DNA of 64,000 bases, taken from NCBI GenBank assembly GCA_040389445.1, contig JAZJZX010000008.1, positions 1 to 64,000 of the forward strand, given 5' to 3'. A model generated the notes under the pieces. That model was not told where the DNA came from. It saw only the letters and a list, made by a program, of their open reading frames with translations, and ran no database searches. Of the stretch, positions 24,962 to 34,108 are shown one piece after another. The stretch comes from UBA5189 sp040389445. Its GTDB lineage: Bacteria > Chloroflexota > Limnocylindria > Limnocylindrales > CSP1-4. The first letter of the stretch is position 1; the number at the start of each line of letters is the position of its first letter. Made by a program: the position numbers and the translations under genes.

Positions 24962-25402
24962 TCACGGGGTGATGTTCGAGCCCTCCTTGAGCACGGCCCC
25001 GAGGCTGCTCCGGAACCTCCAGACCAGCTGCTGCGGGAGGATGTCCCTGGTCTTGAGAGCGACCACGTAGGTCCCGCCGATGACGCCGCCGCCGATGTAC
25101 TCCAGGCCGTCCAGCTCGAACTGTGTCGCCCCCGGCGGCGCCAATCCGAACACGAACGAGTTGTACGTCCTGCCGGTCTCCCCGCCGAAGCTGAAGAGAT
25201 TGATCGTTGGGGCGCCCGCGTCCTTCTGGCCGCCCGTGTCCTGGTCACCGAGCACGAGATGCGTGCCCCGGGCGTCAAGGTAGACGCCCACGACCCCGTC
25301 GGGCGTGTCGAGCGAGGCTTGGAGCGGCCAGGCCGTCTGGGCGACCAGGGCATTGCACCCGACCAGGAGCGACGCGAGGAGGCCCAGGCCAAACCGAGTC
25401 AT
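24962..25402 (-). CDS. Small lipoprotein, unknown function
   Basis: 146 residues from ATG 25402. Lipobox LASLLVGC at about residues 9-16. The mature domain is beta-rich (VVGVYLDARGTHLVLGDQD, TYNSFVFGLAPPGATQFELDG). A minus-strand -10 candidate TACACT (25419-25414) lies 11 nt before the start. It is divergent from the LuxR regulator gene, sharing a 153-nt intergenic region. No family recognised. Confidence 0.7.
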   Translation of the reverse strand: MTRFGLGLLASLLVGCNALVAQTAWPLQASLDTPDGVVGVYLDARGTHLVLGDQDTGGQKDAGAPTINLFSFGGETGRTYNSFVFGLAPPGATQFELDGLEYIGGGVIGGTYVVALKTRDILPQQLVWRFRSSLGAVLKEGSNITP

Positions 25403-25540
25403 GTTCGAAGCGAAGTGTAGGTTGAGATTGCTTTCGTGCTGGTCGCTGGAGTGCTCGCGGTACTGCTCTGCCGCACCGTGTCCTGCGACCTCGCCCTCCC
25501 CGTGCGACAGGAAGGTGTGGCCGCGACTGACGAGGAGGGC

Positions 25541-25546
25541 TACGCT
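25541..25546 (+). promoter_or_regulatory. -10 box before the LuxR-family gene
   Basis: TACGCT with 9 nt to the ATG at 25556; the closest purine-rich tract (GAGGAGGG) is upstream of this box and so would not be in the transcript, supporting a near-leaderless mRNA. Confidence 0.35.
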
Positions 25547-25555
25547 GCGCCGGAT

Positions 25556-28403
25556 ATGAGCGTCCCGTTCGTCGGCCGCAAGCGTGAGCTCGGAGTCCTG
25601 GTCTCCCTCGTCCGGGACACGAGCACCGCCCGAATGCCGACGGCAGCGTTGGTCGCCGGCGAGCCCGGCAGCGGCAAGAGCAGCCTGCTGGGCGAGCTGC
25701 TGCGTCAAACAGCTCCGGCACGCAGCATCCGGGTGGCGGGGTACGAGCCCATGCAGTCCGTGCCACTTGCCGCCGTGGGCGACCTGCTCCGCCACCTCGC
25801 CAAGGTTCCCGGTGACGGAGCGGTCCTGGATCGGCTGGCCTTTCGTGGCCCAGCGTCAGAGGATCGGGACCCGTTCCGCATCTTCGAGGCCGCCCAGCGG
25901 GCCCTGGCGTCCGAAGGGCCGATCCTGATCGCGATCGACGACCTCCAGTGGGTGGATGAGCGATCGCTCGCGCTCATCCACTACCTGCTCCGCGCGGCCG
26001 CATCGACACGTCAGGCTACAGCGGTGATCGCGGTCGCTCGGCCATCCCCGGCTGCGGCGGCGTTTCGCGGGAGCATCGAGACGGATCTGGCCGCCGATCG
26101 GCGGACGTTCATCGATCTCGGCCCGCTTCCCCTCGAGGATGCGCGGTCGCTCGCCAAGTCGATCGATCGGGACCTCGATGATGCCGGCGCGACCGACCTC
26201 TGGCGTCGGGCCGGCGGCTCGCCGTTCTGGGTGGAGGCACTCGCCCGCAGCCGCACCATGGCAGATCCGTCCAGCCTCATCGTTGAGCGGCTGCGCGATC
26301 TGAGCCCGGACGCGGGCGCGCTCCTGGGGGCCCTTGCCGTCGGCGCGCGACCATTCGCCGACGAGGAGACCGCCGGGTTGCTGGGCTGGGAGATCGACCG
26401 GGTTGGGCACGCGGCTCGCGAACTCGTGGCTCGCGGTCTGGCGATCGGTGTCGGTGGAGCGACGCGGGTCGCCCACGACCTCATCCGCGAGGCGGCTACC
26501 GAAACCCTTCCACCGGCGGCGCGTCGACGGCTCCACGCTCGCGTCGGAGCGTGGATCGAGGCCGCAGCAGGAGACGACCTGTCGATGCTTCGCGAGGCCC
26601 TTGACCATCGTGCTGCCGCGGGGTTGCCGACGGCCGCCCTCGCGACGCGCCTGCTGTCGTCGGCCCGGCGGCGCCTGCTGGGCGGCGATGATCTTCGCCT
26701 GCTTGCGTCGGTCAGCGACGCTCTCGACCCCGGCGACCCCGACCGACTCCGTCTTGACCAAAGCCTCGGGGAACTCGCGGCCGTGNNNNNNNNNNGGCGA
26801 GTTGCTGCCCTCCGCCGACGATCGGCGACAGGAGCTCGCCGAGCGACGCTGGGCCGCAGTCGGCGACAACTCCACGGATCCCCGGGAGCGGCAGCGCGCC
26901 GAGATCGAGGCGGCACGAGCCGCGTATCGCCTCGGAAGGCCGATTGATGCGCACGCGCATCTCGACCGGGCCCGCGAAGTCTGCCCGGCCCAGGGTGAGA
27001 CCGCCGTCCAGCTCGACGCGCTCCAGGCCGAGGTGGAACTCTGGCTGGACCATGAGACCACCGCCGGAAGCCGAACGGCCGCGCGGGCGCTTGCCGGCGC
27101 TCGCGCGCTGGCCACGGCTGCGGGCGGTCTCGAACGGCTCTCGCCCGAAGGTCGAAAGGCCTACCTGGCGGCCCTCGTCGTGGCCGGCGATGCGGCGCTT
27201 CAGGAGGATCGTGCCGAAGACGTGATCCTTCTGAGCGGGACGATCCTGGAGGTGGCCGAGGGACTCGACGACGAGTCGCACGTTGCAGCGCTCATTCGGA
27301 CCGGCTTCGCCCTCCGCCCACTCGGACGCGTCGAGGAGTCCGCGGCGCAGTACCGGAAGGCGTTGGACATCTCGAAGCAGCTCGTCCTCCCGACCCAGAC
27401 CGTCGAGGCCGGTCACGGCCTGGCACGAGGGTTGCGCGACATGGGCCGCCTCGTCGAGGCCCGCGAAGTCGCGACCGAGACCGCCCGACTCGAGGCGCGC
27501 ATCCGGCACGCTCCACGCCGCTGGGGGAGCGCGACGTCGATCGTCCACACGATCGATCTCTCGATCGGCGACCCGGCCGACGCCCTTCGGGCGCTCCAGC
27601 ACGACGCCGAGACCGAACCGGACCCGCATTACCGGCTCGCGATCCACGAGACGGTGGCCGGTTGGCAGGCGCGGTTCGTCGGCCCCAGGATGGCCGGCGA
27701 GGTCGAGGCCGGACTCGCAGCCGCGCGGGCCGATTCCGCGCTCGCGCGATGTCCCCGCTGCGCTGCCGAACTGTCCATCGTGTCCGTGGAGCTGCTCGCC
27801 CGGATCGGGCGCGTTGACGAAGCCCGAAACGCGCTGGCGGCATGGGACCGGCGGACGCTGCGCATGTACCTCCAGCGGGATCTGTCGCGAATGCGCGCAA
27901 CGGCGGCGATCGCGAGTGCTGACGGCCACGATGGGCTTGCCGTCTCGATCCTCGAGCGGTACGCGCAGGCCCTCGCACGGGCCGGGCTCATCGAGGAGCT
28001 CCTCTGGGCCCGGATTGACCTGGGACGCGTGCTCGCCCGGTCCGATCGTGCCCGAGGTATTGCCGCGCTCACCGACGCGGCCGAGCTCGCCGACCGGATC
28101 GGCGCAGCCAGTCAGGCACGGCTCGTGGCCCAGGCGCTTCGTCGCCTCGGCGTGCGGGCCTGGCGGCGTGGGCGTGCCACAGCAGGCGGCGGGCTCAACA
28201 GCCTCAGCGGCAGGGAACGGGAGATCGCCGAACGCGTCGCGATCGGCGGCAGCAACCGCGAGATCGCCGAGGCCCTGTTCCTGTCTCCCAAGACCGTCGA
28301 GCGCCATGTGACCAACGTCCTCGCCAAGCTCGGACTCCGCAATCGGACCGAAGTCGCTTCTCTCGTTCGTTCCGGCGTGGTACGGGATTCACCCGATGAA
28401 TGA
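25556..28403 (+). CDS. LuxR-family regulator with AAA/STAND ATPase, split by assembly gap
   Basis: Large MalT-like regulator. Before the gap there are 410 codons: VGRKREL entry, Walker A GEPGSGKSS (residues 35-43), Walker B ILIAIDDLQW (about 125) and winged-helix/helical parts. After ten N at 26786-26795, 535 codons follow: TPR-like helical repeats and a C-terminal LuxR HTH (LSGREREIAERVAIGGSNRE, then TVERHVTNVLAKLG). The two halves are in different frames as written. Both ends are clean, and the run of N is a placeholder, so one intact gene of at least 945 residues is most likely. Start ATG 25556. Signal sensed unknown. Confidence 0.85.
26786..26795. other. Assembly gap (10 N)
   Basis: Ten undetermined bases inside the LuxR-family gene. 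A true gap length must be a multiple of three for the flanking frames to join, and ten is not, so the run marks an unsized scaffold join. Confidence 0.95.
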
Positions 28404-28470
28404 GGGTCCGGGCACCGCCTAACCTCGCCCAGCGGCCCAGACAGGGTCCCGAATCCGGCGAGGAGAGCCC

Positions 28471-28806
28471 ATGGCCATCGCGATGCTCGTCGCGGGTCCG
28501 GACGCCGCCGAACCCACGGTCGGGCCCGAGGCGGCCGAGCGGCTGGCCCAGTTGGGGATCAGTCGGATCTCGCTGCTCGCGGACGGTCTGGGAATCGGAG
28601 TCGTGCTGGAGGGCTGGGCATTCGAACCGGCCCGCATCGACGAGGCCGTCCGGGCGATGTTCCCGGACGGGACTGCCGGCGTCCGGGTCCTCCATGAGAT
28701 CGAACTCGTGACGGTGGCCGCGGCATTGAGCGCGGCGAGTGAGACAACGGCTCACCGCCGGCGCGGAGTGCTCCGACGGAAAGGGGTGGACATGGGAAGC
28801 CTGTGA
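28471..28806 (+). CDS. Hypothetical protein, 111 aa
   Basis: Starts at ATG 28471 with GGAGAG about 4-6 nt upstream. Soluble, alternating helix/strand pattern (AAERLAQLGISRISLLADGL, FEPARIDEAVRAMF), with a basic C-terminus (HRRRGVLRRKG). It is 67 nt after the LuxR regulator stop and on the same strand, so it may be a small target or partner. No family recognised. Confidence 0.6.
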   Translation: MAIAMLVAGPDAAEPTVGPEAAERLAQLGISRISLLADGLGIGVVLEGWAFEPARIDEAVRAMFPDGTAGVRVLHEIELVTVAAALSAASETTAHRRRGVLRRKGVDMGSL

Positions 28807-28906
28807 CCGATGCGTCTCCAGGATCGGCTCAGCCGATCGAATCCGGCAGATCCACGTCGCGAGATGCGAGGCGGAAGCCATACCTCGCGCAAGAAGGGGA
28901 ACCGTC

Positions 28907-29398
28907 ATGACAAGCAGGAAGATCCGCGCAGTGATCCGCAGTCCGCTGCTCGCCCTGGTCCTCATCGCCGTCTTCGCCGGCTCCGCGCTGGCCACCGGCG
29001 CCACGGACTTCACGACGACAGGGCTGGCACAAGGGACGATGAGCGAATCGGTCAAAGTCAAGACCGGCGGCATCAAGTTCCATACCAAGGACCCGGTCAT
29101 CGTCAAGGTGGTCACGATCACGATCAAGCCGGGCGGCTCCTCCGGCTGGCATTCGCACCCAGGCGTCGTCCTCGTCACGGTCAAGGAGAACACCGGCAGC
29201 GTGACGTTCTATGACCAGGACTGCGAGGCCACCGTGCACCCGTCCGGGACGTCCTTCGTCGAGGCCGCTGGCGACGGACCGGGCCTGGCTCGCAACGAGG
29301 GCACGACCGACGCCATCGTCTACGTGACGTTCATCGTTCCCGCTGGGACGACGGCGTTTCGTATCGATCAGCCGAACCCAGGCTGCCCGCAGAACTAG
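28907..29398 (+). CDS. Secreted cupin-domain protein
   Basis: 163 residues. ATG 28907 with AAGGGGA upstream. A cleavable signal peptide covers about 1-29 (LLALVLIAVFAGSALA). The cupin core is TIKPGGSSGWHSHPGVVLVTV with candidate metal ligands His and His, then a second motif with VEAAGDGPGLARNEG. Probably an extracytoplasmic small-molecule or metal-binding protein. A bidirectional terminator follows. Confidence 0.8.
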   Translation: MTSRKIRAVIRSPLLALVLIAVFAGSALATGATDFTTTGLAQGTMSESVKVKTGGIKFHTKDPVIVKVVTITIKPGGSSGWHSHPGVVLVTVKENTGSVTFYDQDCEATVHPSGTSFVEAAGDGPGLARNEGTTDAIVYVTFIVPAGTTAFRIDQPNPGCPQN

Positions 29399-29415
29399 GG
29401 CCTTCAGCCGGCAAT

Positions 29416-29446
29416 GAGTGGGGCCCTTCGACCGAGGGCTCCACTC
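29416..29446. terminator. Hairpin between convergent genes
   Basis: GAGTGGGGCCCT (29416-29427), 7-nt loop, AGGGCTCCACTC (29435-29446): 12-bp stem with one G-T pair. It lies between the cupin gene and the AI-2E-family gene, and its right arm reaches into the latter's stop codon. T-runs are lacking. Confidence 0.6.
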
Positions 29447-30644
29447 AGGGTTCGGCCTCCGTGTCCGCGCCTTCCACGTCCACGTCCGTCGCGGGGTCGG
29501 GCTCGCGCGGCACGCGGACGCTGCGACCCTCCCGTCGACCCAGCCGTTCCGCGGCCCGCGCCGCAACGGGACTGCCGTCGGCGCTCTGGCCGAGCCAGTG
29601 GAAGAAGAACGCGGACAGGACCGCGGCGATCGGGATCCCGAAGATCGCCCCGCTGATCCCGGCGATCTTGCCGCCGACGAGCACGGAGCCGAGCACGACA
29701 ATGGGGTGGATCCGGAGGGCCTGCGCCATGAGCCGTGGTTGCAGCACGTTCATCACGACCAGCCAGCCCGCCGCCATCACGATGAGGACGCCGAGGGTTG
29801 CGTCCGGTTGCGTCGCGAGGGCCACCAGCACGGGCGGAGCCCAGGCGAGGAACGGGCCGAAGAAGGGGATGGCCATGAGCAGACCGGACGCGGCGGCAGT
29901 GGCGGCGGCATAGCCGAGCCCGAAGACGACGCTCGCGGCCAACGCGACGGCGGTGTAGGTGAGACCCATGATCGCCTGGCCGCGCAGGAAGCCGCCGAAG
30001 GACCGCGCCACGCTGCGCTCCAGGAGGCCTGCTTCCACCTTGTACTGGGGGGGAACCAGGCGGAACGCCGATGCGAGCAGGCGATCCCGGTCGGCGACCA
30101 TGTACAGCGACAGGATCAGGATCAGCAGCAGGTTGGCGATCGCACTGAGGCTGGCCACGGCAACTTGCTGAAGTGGCCCGGCCAGCTGCGCCGCATACCG
30201 ACTCAGGTTGTCCAGGAACACCTCTGCCTGGGCCACCAGGTTCACGTCGGTCAGGCCGAGGGCGTTCAGCCGCTCCTGCCAGGGGGCCACGATTGTCGGC
30301 AGGTCGTTCCGCAGTGCCGGGACATTGGCGATGAAGTCCGCGATGGAACCGGCAATGGCGCCGGCCACCCCGACGACGATGACGACGAGTCCGCCGAACA
30401 GGACGATGTAGACCACCACCACCGCGCCGGCTCGGGTGATGTGCGAAATCGCGGCCACCCGCGTGATGAGCGGGGTGAGGATGAACGCGAGGAGCCAGGC
30501 CAGGAAGAAGACGAGGATGATGTCGCCGAACGCCGCGAGCAGATTGGCCAGGAAGCCCAGGACCACGAAGGTCAGGGCGACCGCGGCGAGGATCAGCACG
30601 ATGTTCATCCAGCGACGCTCGCGTGGCGTCAGCTCAAGGCTCAA
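29445..30644 (-). CDS. AI-2E family transporter (PerM-like)
   Basis: 399-residue membrane protein with about eight helices: two near the N-terminus (18-38, 42-65), one at about 75-97, a long amphipathic stretch at 100-165, then a C-terminal helix cluster including GLGYAAATAAASGLLMAIPFFG. The conserved PFFGPFLAWAPP and PVVLGS motifs of this family are visible. The tail is charged and acidic. The family includes transporters of signals and ions; substrate cannot be assigned. Located 30 nt after trpS and probably co-transcribed. Confidence 0.85.
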   Translation of the reverse strand: MSLELTPRERRWMNIVLILAAVALTFVVLGFLANLLAAFGDIILVFFLAWLLAFILTPLITRVAAISHITRAGAVVVVYIVLFGGLVVIVVGVAGAIAGSIADFIANVPALRNDLPTIVAPWQERLNALGLTDVNLVAQAEVFLDNLSRYAAQLAGPLQQVAVASLSAIANLLLILILSLYMVADRDRLLASAFRLVPPQYKVEAGLLERSVARSFGGFLRGQAIMGLTYTAVALAASVVFGLGYAAATAAASGLLMAIPFFGPFLAWAPPVLVALATQPDATLGVLIVMAAGWLVVMNVLQPRLMAQALRIHPIVVLGSVLVGGKIAGISGAIFGIPIAAVLSAFFFHWLGQSADGSPVAARAAERLGRREGRSVRVPREPDPATDVDVEGADTEAEP

Positions 30645-30674
30645 TGCGCCCGCCTCCCTCGTTCCGGGTCCGGC

Positions 30675-31664
30675 CTACCGGAGCCCCATCTTCTCGCGAA
30701 CCTCGGTCATGGTTGCGGCCGCGATCGGCGCAAGCCGGTCGGCGCCCGCCTCGAGGATGCCGTCGACACGGTCCGGGTGCGCCATCAGTTCGGCATACCG
30801 TTCCCGGGCCCCGGCGTAGTGGCGAATGATCCGGTCCGCCAGGAGCCGCTTCATGTCCACGCATCCCGTCAGCGCGGTGCGTTCGCCCTCCCAGAGCTGG
30901 ATGTAGTCATCGCCGAAGAAGCGCTGGAGCTGGCAGACGTTGCAGACCTCCGGCCGACCGGGATCGGTCCGCTTGATCCGTTGCGTGTCCGTGACCATCG
31001 ACATCACCTGCCGCCGGATGTCGTCCTCGGGCGCGAAGATCTCGATGGTGTTGTTGAGCGATTTCGACATCTTCCGGACGCCGTCCGTACCGAGCACCAC
31101 GGGCGCCTCCGTGAAGACGGCCTGCGGTTCCGGAAAGGTCTCGCCGTAGCGGTGGTTGAAGGCGCGCACGATCTCGCGGGACAGCTCCAGGTGTGCCGCC
31201 TGGTCCTTGCCGACCGGCACGGTCGACGCCTTGTAGATGACGATGTCGGCGGCCTGGAGCACGGGGTAGGTGAGCAGCCCATGATTGATGTCGTCCGGTT
31301 GGTTGAGCTTCTTTTCCTTGTAGGTCGGCGTTCGCTCGAGCCAGCTGACCGGCGTCACCGTCATCAGCAGCCAGGCAAGCTCCGTGTGCTCCGGACGATG
31401 GCTCTGGACGAACAGGGTGCAGCGGTCGGGATCGAGCCCCAGGGCGAGCAGCGCGGCGGCCATCTCCCGCGTCTGGCGGCGCAGGCGATCCGGATCGTGG
31501 GTGCTGGTGAGGGCGTGGTAGTCGACGATGCAGTAGATCGCCTCGAATTCGTCCTGGAGTCGGACGTAGTTCCGGATCGCCCCGAGGTCGTTGCCGATGT
31601 GCGGCGCGCCGGACGGCTGAATGCCGCTGAAGGTGCGGGCGACGGTCGGGGAAGGGCTGGACAT
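30675..31664 (-). CDS. trpS: Tryptophan-tRNA ligase
   Basis: 329 residues, usual bacterial length. Class I signatures: SGIQPSGAPHIGNDLG (HIGH-type) near residue 13 and the KMSKS loop in RKMSKSLNN. The tryptophan pocket region (DYHALTS) and PVGKDQAAHLELSREI are present. ATG 31664 follows a -10 box TACACT at 31679-31674. The upstream flank consists of 41-bp repeats. Confidence 0.95.
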   Translation of the reverse strand: MSSPSPTVARTFSGIQPSGAPHIGNDLGAIRNYVRLQDEFEAIYCIVDYHALTSTHDPDRLRRQTREMAAALLALGLDPDRCTLFVQSHRPEHTELAWLLMTVTPVSWLERTPTYKEKKLNQPDDINHGLLTYPVLQAADIVIYKASTVPVGKDQAAHLELSREIVRAFNHRYGETFPEPQAVFTEAPVVLGTDGVRKMSKSLNNTIEIFAPEDDIRRQVMSMVTDTQRIKRTDPGRPEVCNVCQLQRFFGDDYIQLWEGERTALTGCVDMKRLLADRIIRHYAGARERYAELMAHPDRVDGILEAGADRLAPIAAATMTEVREKMGLR

Positions 31665-31673
31665 CGTGGGCCG

Positions 31674-31679
31674 AGTGTA
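31674..31679 (-). promoter_or_regulatory. -10 box of trpS
   Basis: TACACT on the minus strand, 9 nt before the ATG. No RBS lies in that interval, which is consistent with a leaderless or nearly leaderless transcript. Confidence 0.35.
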
Positions 31680-31681
31680 GC

Positions 31682-31822
31682 GGAGGCACCGCGCCGGAGG
31701 CGGCCCCGGACGGCCGGGCGGTCGACGACGGGTGGTCGACGGCCGGCCCGGAGGCACCGCGCCGCGGGCCGGGTGGCCGACGGCCGGCCCGGAGGCACCG
31801 CGCCGCGGGCCGGGTGGCCGAC
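31682..31822. repeat. 41-bp GC-rich tandem repeat between trpS and hom
   Basis: Two near-identical units starting GGAGGCACCGCGCCGCGGGC at 31750-31790 and 31791-31822 (truncated), with a diverged, expanded copy starting at 31682. It fills most of the 219-nt divergent intergenic region between trpS and hom. Confidence 0.8.
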
Positions 31823-31883
31823 CTCGTACCATCTCCTCGATGCATGAGCCCGTCAGCCCCGCCCGAACAACCCGGAGCCAGGG

Positions 31884-32996
31884 ATGAGCGCCCCGATGCG
31901 CGTGGCCGTGCTCGGCGCGGGATCAGTGGGCCGCGAGGTGATCCGGGCGCTCCTCGAGCGGGTCGACGACCTCCGAAGCGCCGATGGCTCGCCGATGATC
32001 CTCACGGGAATCGCCGTGCGCGATGTCGCGCGGGCCGTGGCCGCCGGGATCCCTGAGGCGTTGCTCACGGATGCTCCGGCCCACCTCATCGCGGATCCGG
32101 ACACGGATGTCATCGTCGAGTTGATGGGTGGCGACGAGCCCGCCCGTACGCTGATGGCCGCGGCGATCGCCGCCGGCAAGCCGGTCGTCACGGCCAACAA
32201 GCACGTGATCGCCCACCACGGCGCCGAGCTGGAGGGCCTGGCCCGGAGGAACGGGACGCCGCTCCGATTCGAGGCCGCCGTGGGCGGCGGCACTCCCGTC
32301 CTCGGCCCGATCGCCACCGATCTTGCCGCCAACCGGCTGGACGCCGTCCGGGGCATCGTCAACGGCACCACGAACTTCATCCTGAGCGCGATGAGCGGGC
32401 AGGGCAGGCCGTACGCCGATGTGCTCGCCGACGCGCAGGTCGCGGGGTACGCGGAGGCGGATCCGCGCGGTGACGTCGAAGGGCACGACGCGGCGAACAA
32501 GCTCGTGATCCTGGCCCGCCTTGCCTTCGGGCGGTGGCTCGAGCCCGATTCGATCATGCTGGCGCCGGGTGGCGCGGGCACCTCCATCGGCCTCCCCGGG
32601 ATCACCGGGGTGACGCTTCCGGACATCGTGGCGGCGGCGGCCCAGCACCTCGCGATCAAGCTGATCGCGGCCGCCGTGCGTACGTCCGACGGCGTCACGG
32701 CGACGGTGCTCCCGTCCGCCGTGCCGCTGAATTCGCCGCTGGGGCGGACGGACGGCGTGCTCAACCGCATCGAAGTCGACGGCTCGCCCGTTGGATCCGT
32801 TGCCTTCAGCGGGCCCGGGGCCGGCGGCGCGGCCACGTCGTCCGCAGTCCTCGCCGACCTGATGGCGATTGCTCGCCAGGGCGGCAGCACGTGGGCCGGG
32901 CTGCCCGCCGCATCCGGACCGGTGGCGGCCGACGCGGCCGGGGCGGGCGATGTCTTCATCGGCCCATCGGGCGTCGCCTACCCGGTGATCCGGTGA
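31884..32996 (+). CDS. hom: Homoserine dehydrogenase
   Basis: 370 residues; reduces aspartate semialdehyde to homoserine. NAD(P)-binding VAVLGAGSVGREV near the start, family motif KPVVTANKHVI, catalytic-domain GIVNGTTNFIL and a ADPRGDVEGHDAANKL segment with the substrate-binding acids and catalytic lysine. There is no C-terminal ACT domain, so it lacks the usual site for threonine feedback. First of hom-thrC-thrB. Confidence 0.93.
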   Translation: MSAPMRVAVLGAGSVGREVIRALLERVDDLRSADGSPMILTGIAVRDVARAVAAGIPEALLTDAPAHLIADPDTDVIVELMGGDEPARTLMAAAIAAGKPVVTANKHVIAHHGAELEGLARRNGTPLRFEAAVGGGTPVLGPIATDLAANRLDAVRGIVNGTTNFILSAMSGQGRPYADVLADAQVAGYAEADPRGDVEGHDAANKLVILARLAFGRWLEPDSIMLAPGGAGTSIGLPGITGVTLPDIVAAAAQHLAIKLIAAAVRTSDGVTATVLPSAVPLNSPLGRTDGVLNRIEVDGSPVGSVAFSGPGAGGAATSSAVLADLMAIARQGGSTWAGLPAASGPVAADAAGAGDVFIGPSGVAYPVIR

Positions 32997-34066
32997 TGGG
33001 CGGCGAGGCCGGCCGGGGCATCCTGGCACGATACGGAAGCCGGCTGCCGATCACGGCCGCCACCCCGACCCTCTCGCTCGGAGAGGGCGGGACGCCCCTC
33101 GTGCACGTACCACGCCTCGGCGCGCAGATGGGCCTGCGGAACCTGCACGTGAAGCTCGAGGGCATGAATCCCACCGGCTCGTTCAAGGATCGCGGCATGG
33201 TGGTGGCCGTCGCCAAGGCCGTCGAGGCCGGCGCACGGTCGGTGATCTGCGCCTCGACCGGCAACACGTCGGCGTCGGCTGCGGCGTACGGGGCGGCCGC
33301 CGGCCTCGAGGTCGTCGTCGTGCTGCCCAAGGGGGCCATCGCCCTCGGCAAACTGCTCCAGGCCCTGATCGCGGGTGCGCGGGTCGTCGCGGTGGACGGC
33401 AACTTCGATCAGGCGCTGGCCGTCGTCCGTGAGATGGCCGCCGACGCCGATCACCCGATCACCCTGGTCAACTCGGTCAACCCGCATCGGCTCGCCGGTC
33501 AGAAGACGGCGGCGTTCGAGATCTGCGACGACCTCGGTCGCGCCCCCGACTTCCTGGCGATCCCGGTCGGCAACGCCGGCAACATCAGCGCCTACTGGTC
33601 CGGCTTCACGGAGTACGCCTCGGCCGGGATCGTGGAGGCGCGGCCGCGGATGCTCGGGTTCCAGGCGGCCGGTGCCGCGCCGCTCGTGCTCGGGCATCCC
33701 ATCGACCATCCGGAGACTGTCGCGAGTGCCATCCGGATCGGCAACCCGGCCTCCTGGTCCCTCGCGATCGCCGCGCGGGATGCGTCCGGGGGTCGGATCG
33801 ACGCGGTCACCGACGCCGAGATCCTGGCGGCCTATCGGGACCTCGCCCGAATCGAGGGAATCTTCTGCGAGCCTTCGTCCGCCGCCAGCGTGGCCGGCGT
33901 CCGTCGTCTTGCGGCGGCCGGGGACATCGACCCCGAGGCGCTCGTGGTCGCCGTGCTGACGGGCAACGGCCTGAAGGATCCCGATACCGCTGAACAGACG
34001 GCAGGCCAGGGGATCATGGAATCGCATCCCAGCGCGGACGCCTTGCGCCGGGCGCTCGGCTGGTGA
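32996..34066 (+). CDS. thrC: Threonine synthase
   Basis: 356 residues, the short Actinobacteria/Bacillus-type enzyme. PLP lysine in NPTGSFKDRGM, phosphate-binding ASTGNTSASAAAYG and glycine-rich PVGNAGNISAYW. ATG 32996 shares its A with the hom stop (TGATG). Converts phosphohomoserine made by the next gene. Confidence 0.93.
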   Translation: MGGEAGRGILARYGSRLPITAATPTLSLGEGGTPLVHVPRLGAQMGLRNLHVKLEGMNPTGSFKDRGMVVAVAKAVEAGARSVICASTGNTSASAAAYGAAAGLEVVVVLPKGAIALGKLLQALIAGARVVAVDGNFDQALAVVREMAADADHPITLVNSVNPHRLAGQKTAAFEICDDLGRAPDFLAIPVGNAGNISAYWSGFTEYASAGIVEARPRMLGFQAAGAAPLVLGHPIDHPETVASAIRIGNPASWSLAIAARDASGGRIDAVTDAEILAAYRDLARIEGIFCEPSSAASVAGVRRLAAAGDIDPEALVVAVLTGNGLKDPDTAEQTAGQGIMESHPSADALRRALGW

Positions 34067-34108
34067 GCGGCACGGGCGGACCGGACAGAGCATGAGATCG
34101 GTACGGCG

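Noticed and set aside
26334..28403. Frameshifted pair of genes at the N run
   Set aside because: Both halves fit one LuxR/MalT-type protein; the frame change falls on an unsized gap, so a true frameshift is not supported.
29418..31847. Long plus-strand open frame opposite the AI-2E-family gene and trpS
   Set aside because: Arg/Gln/His-rich translation without domains, antisense to genes with clear signatures.
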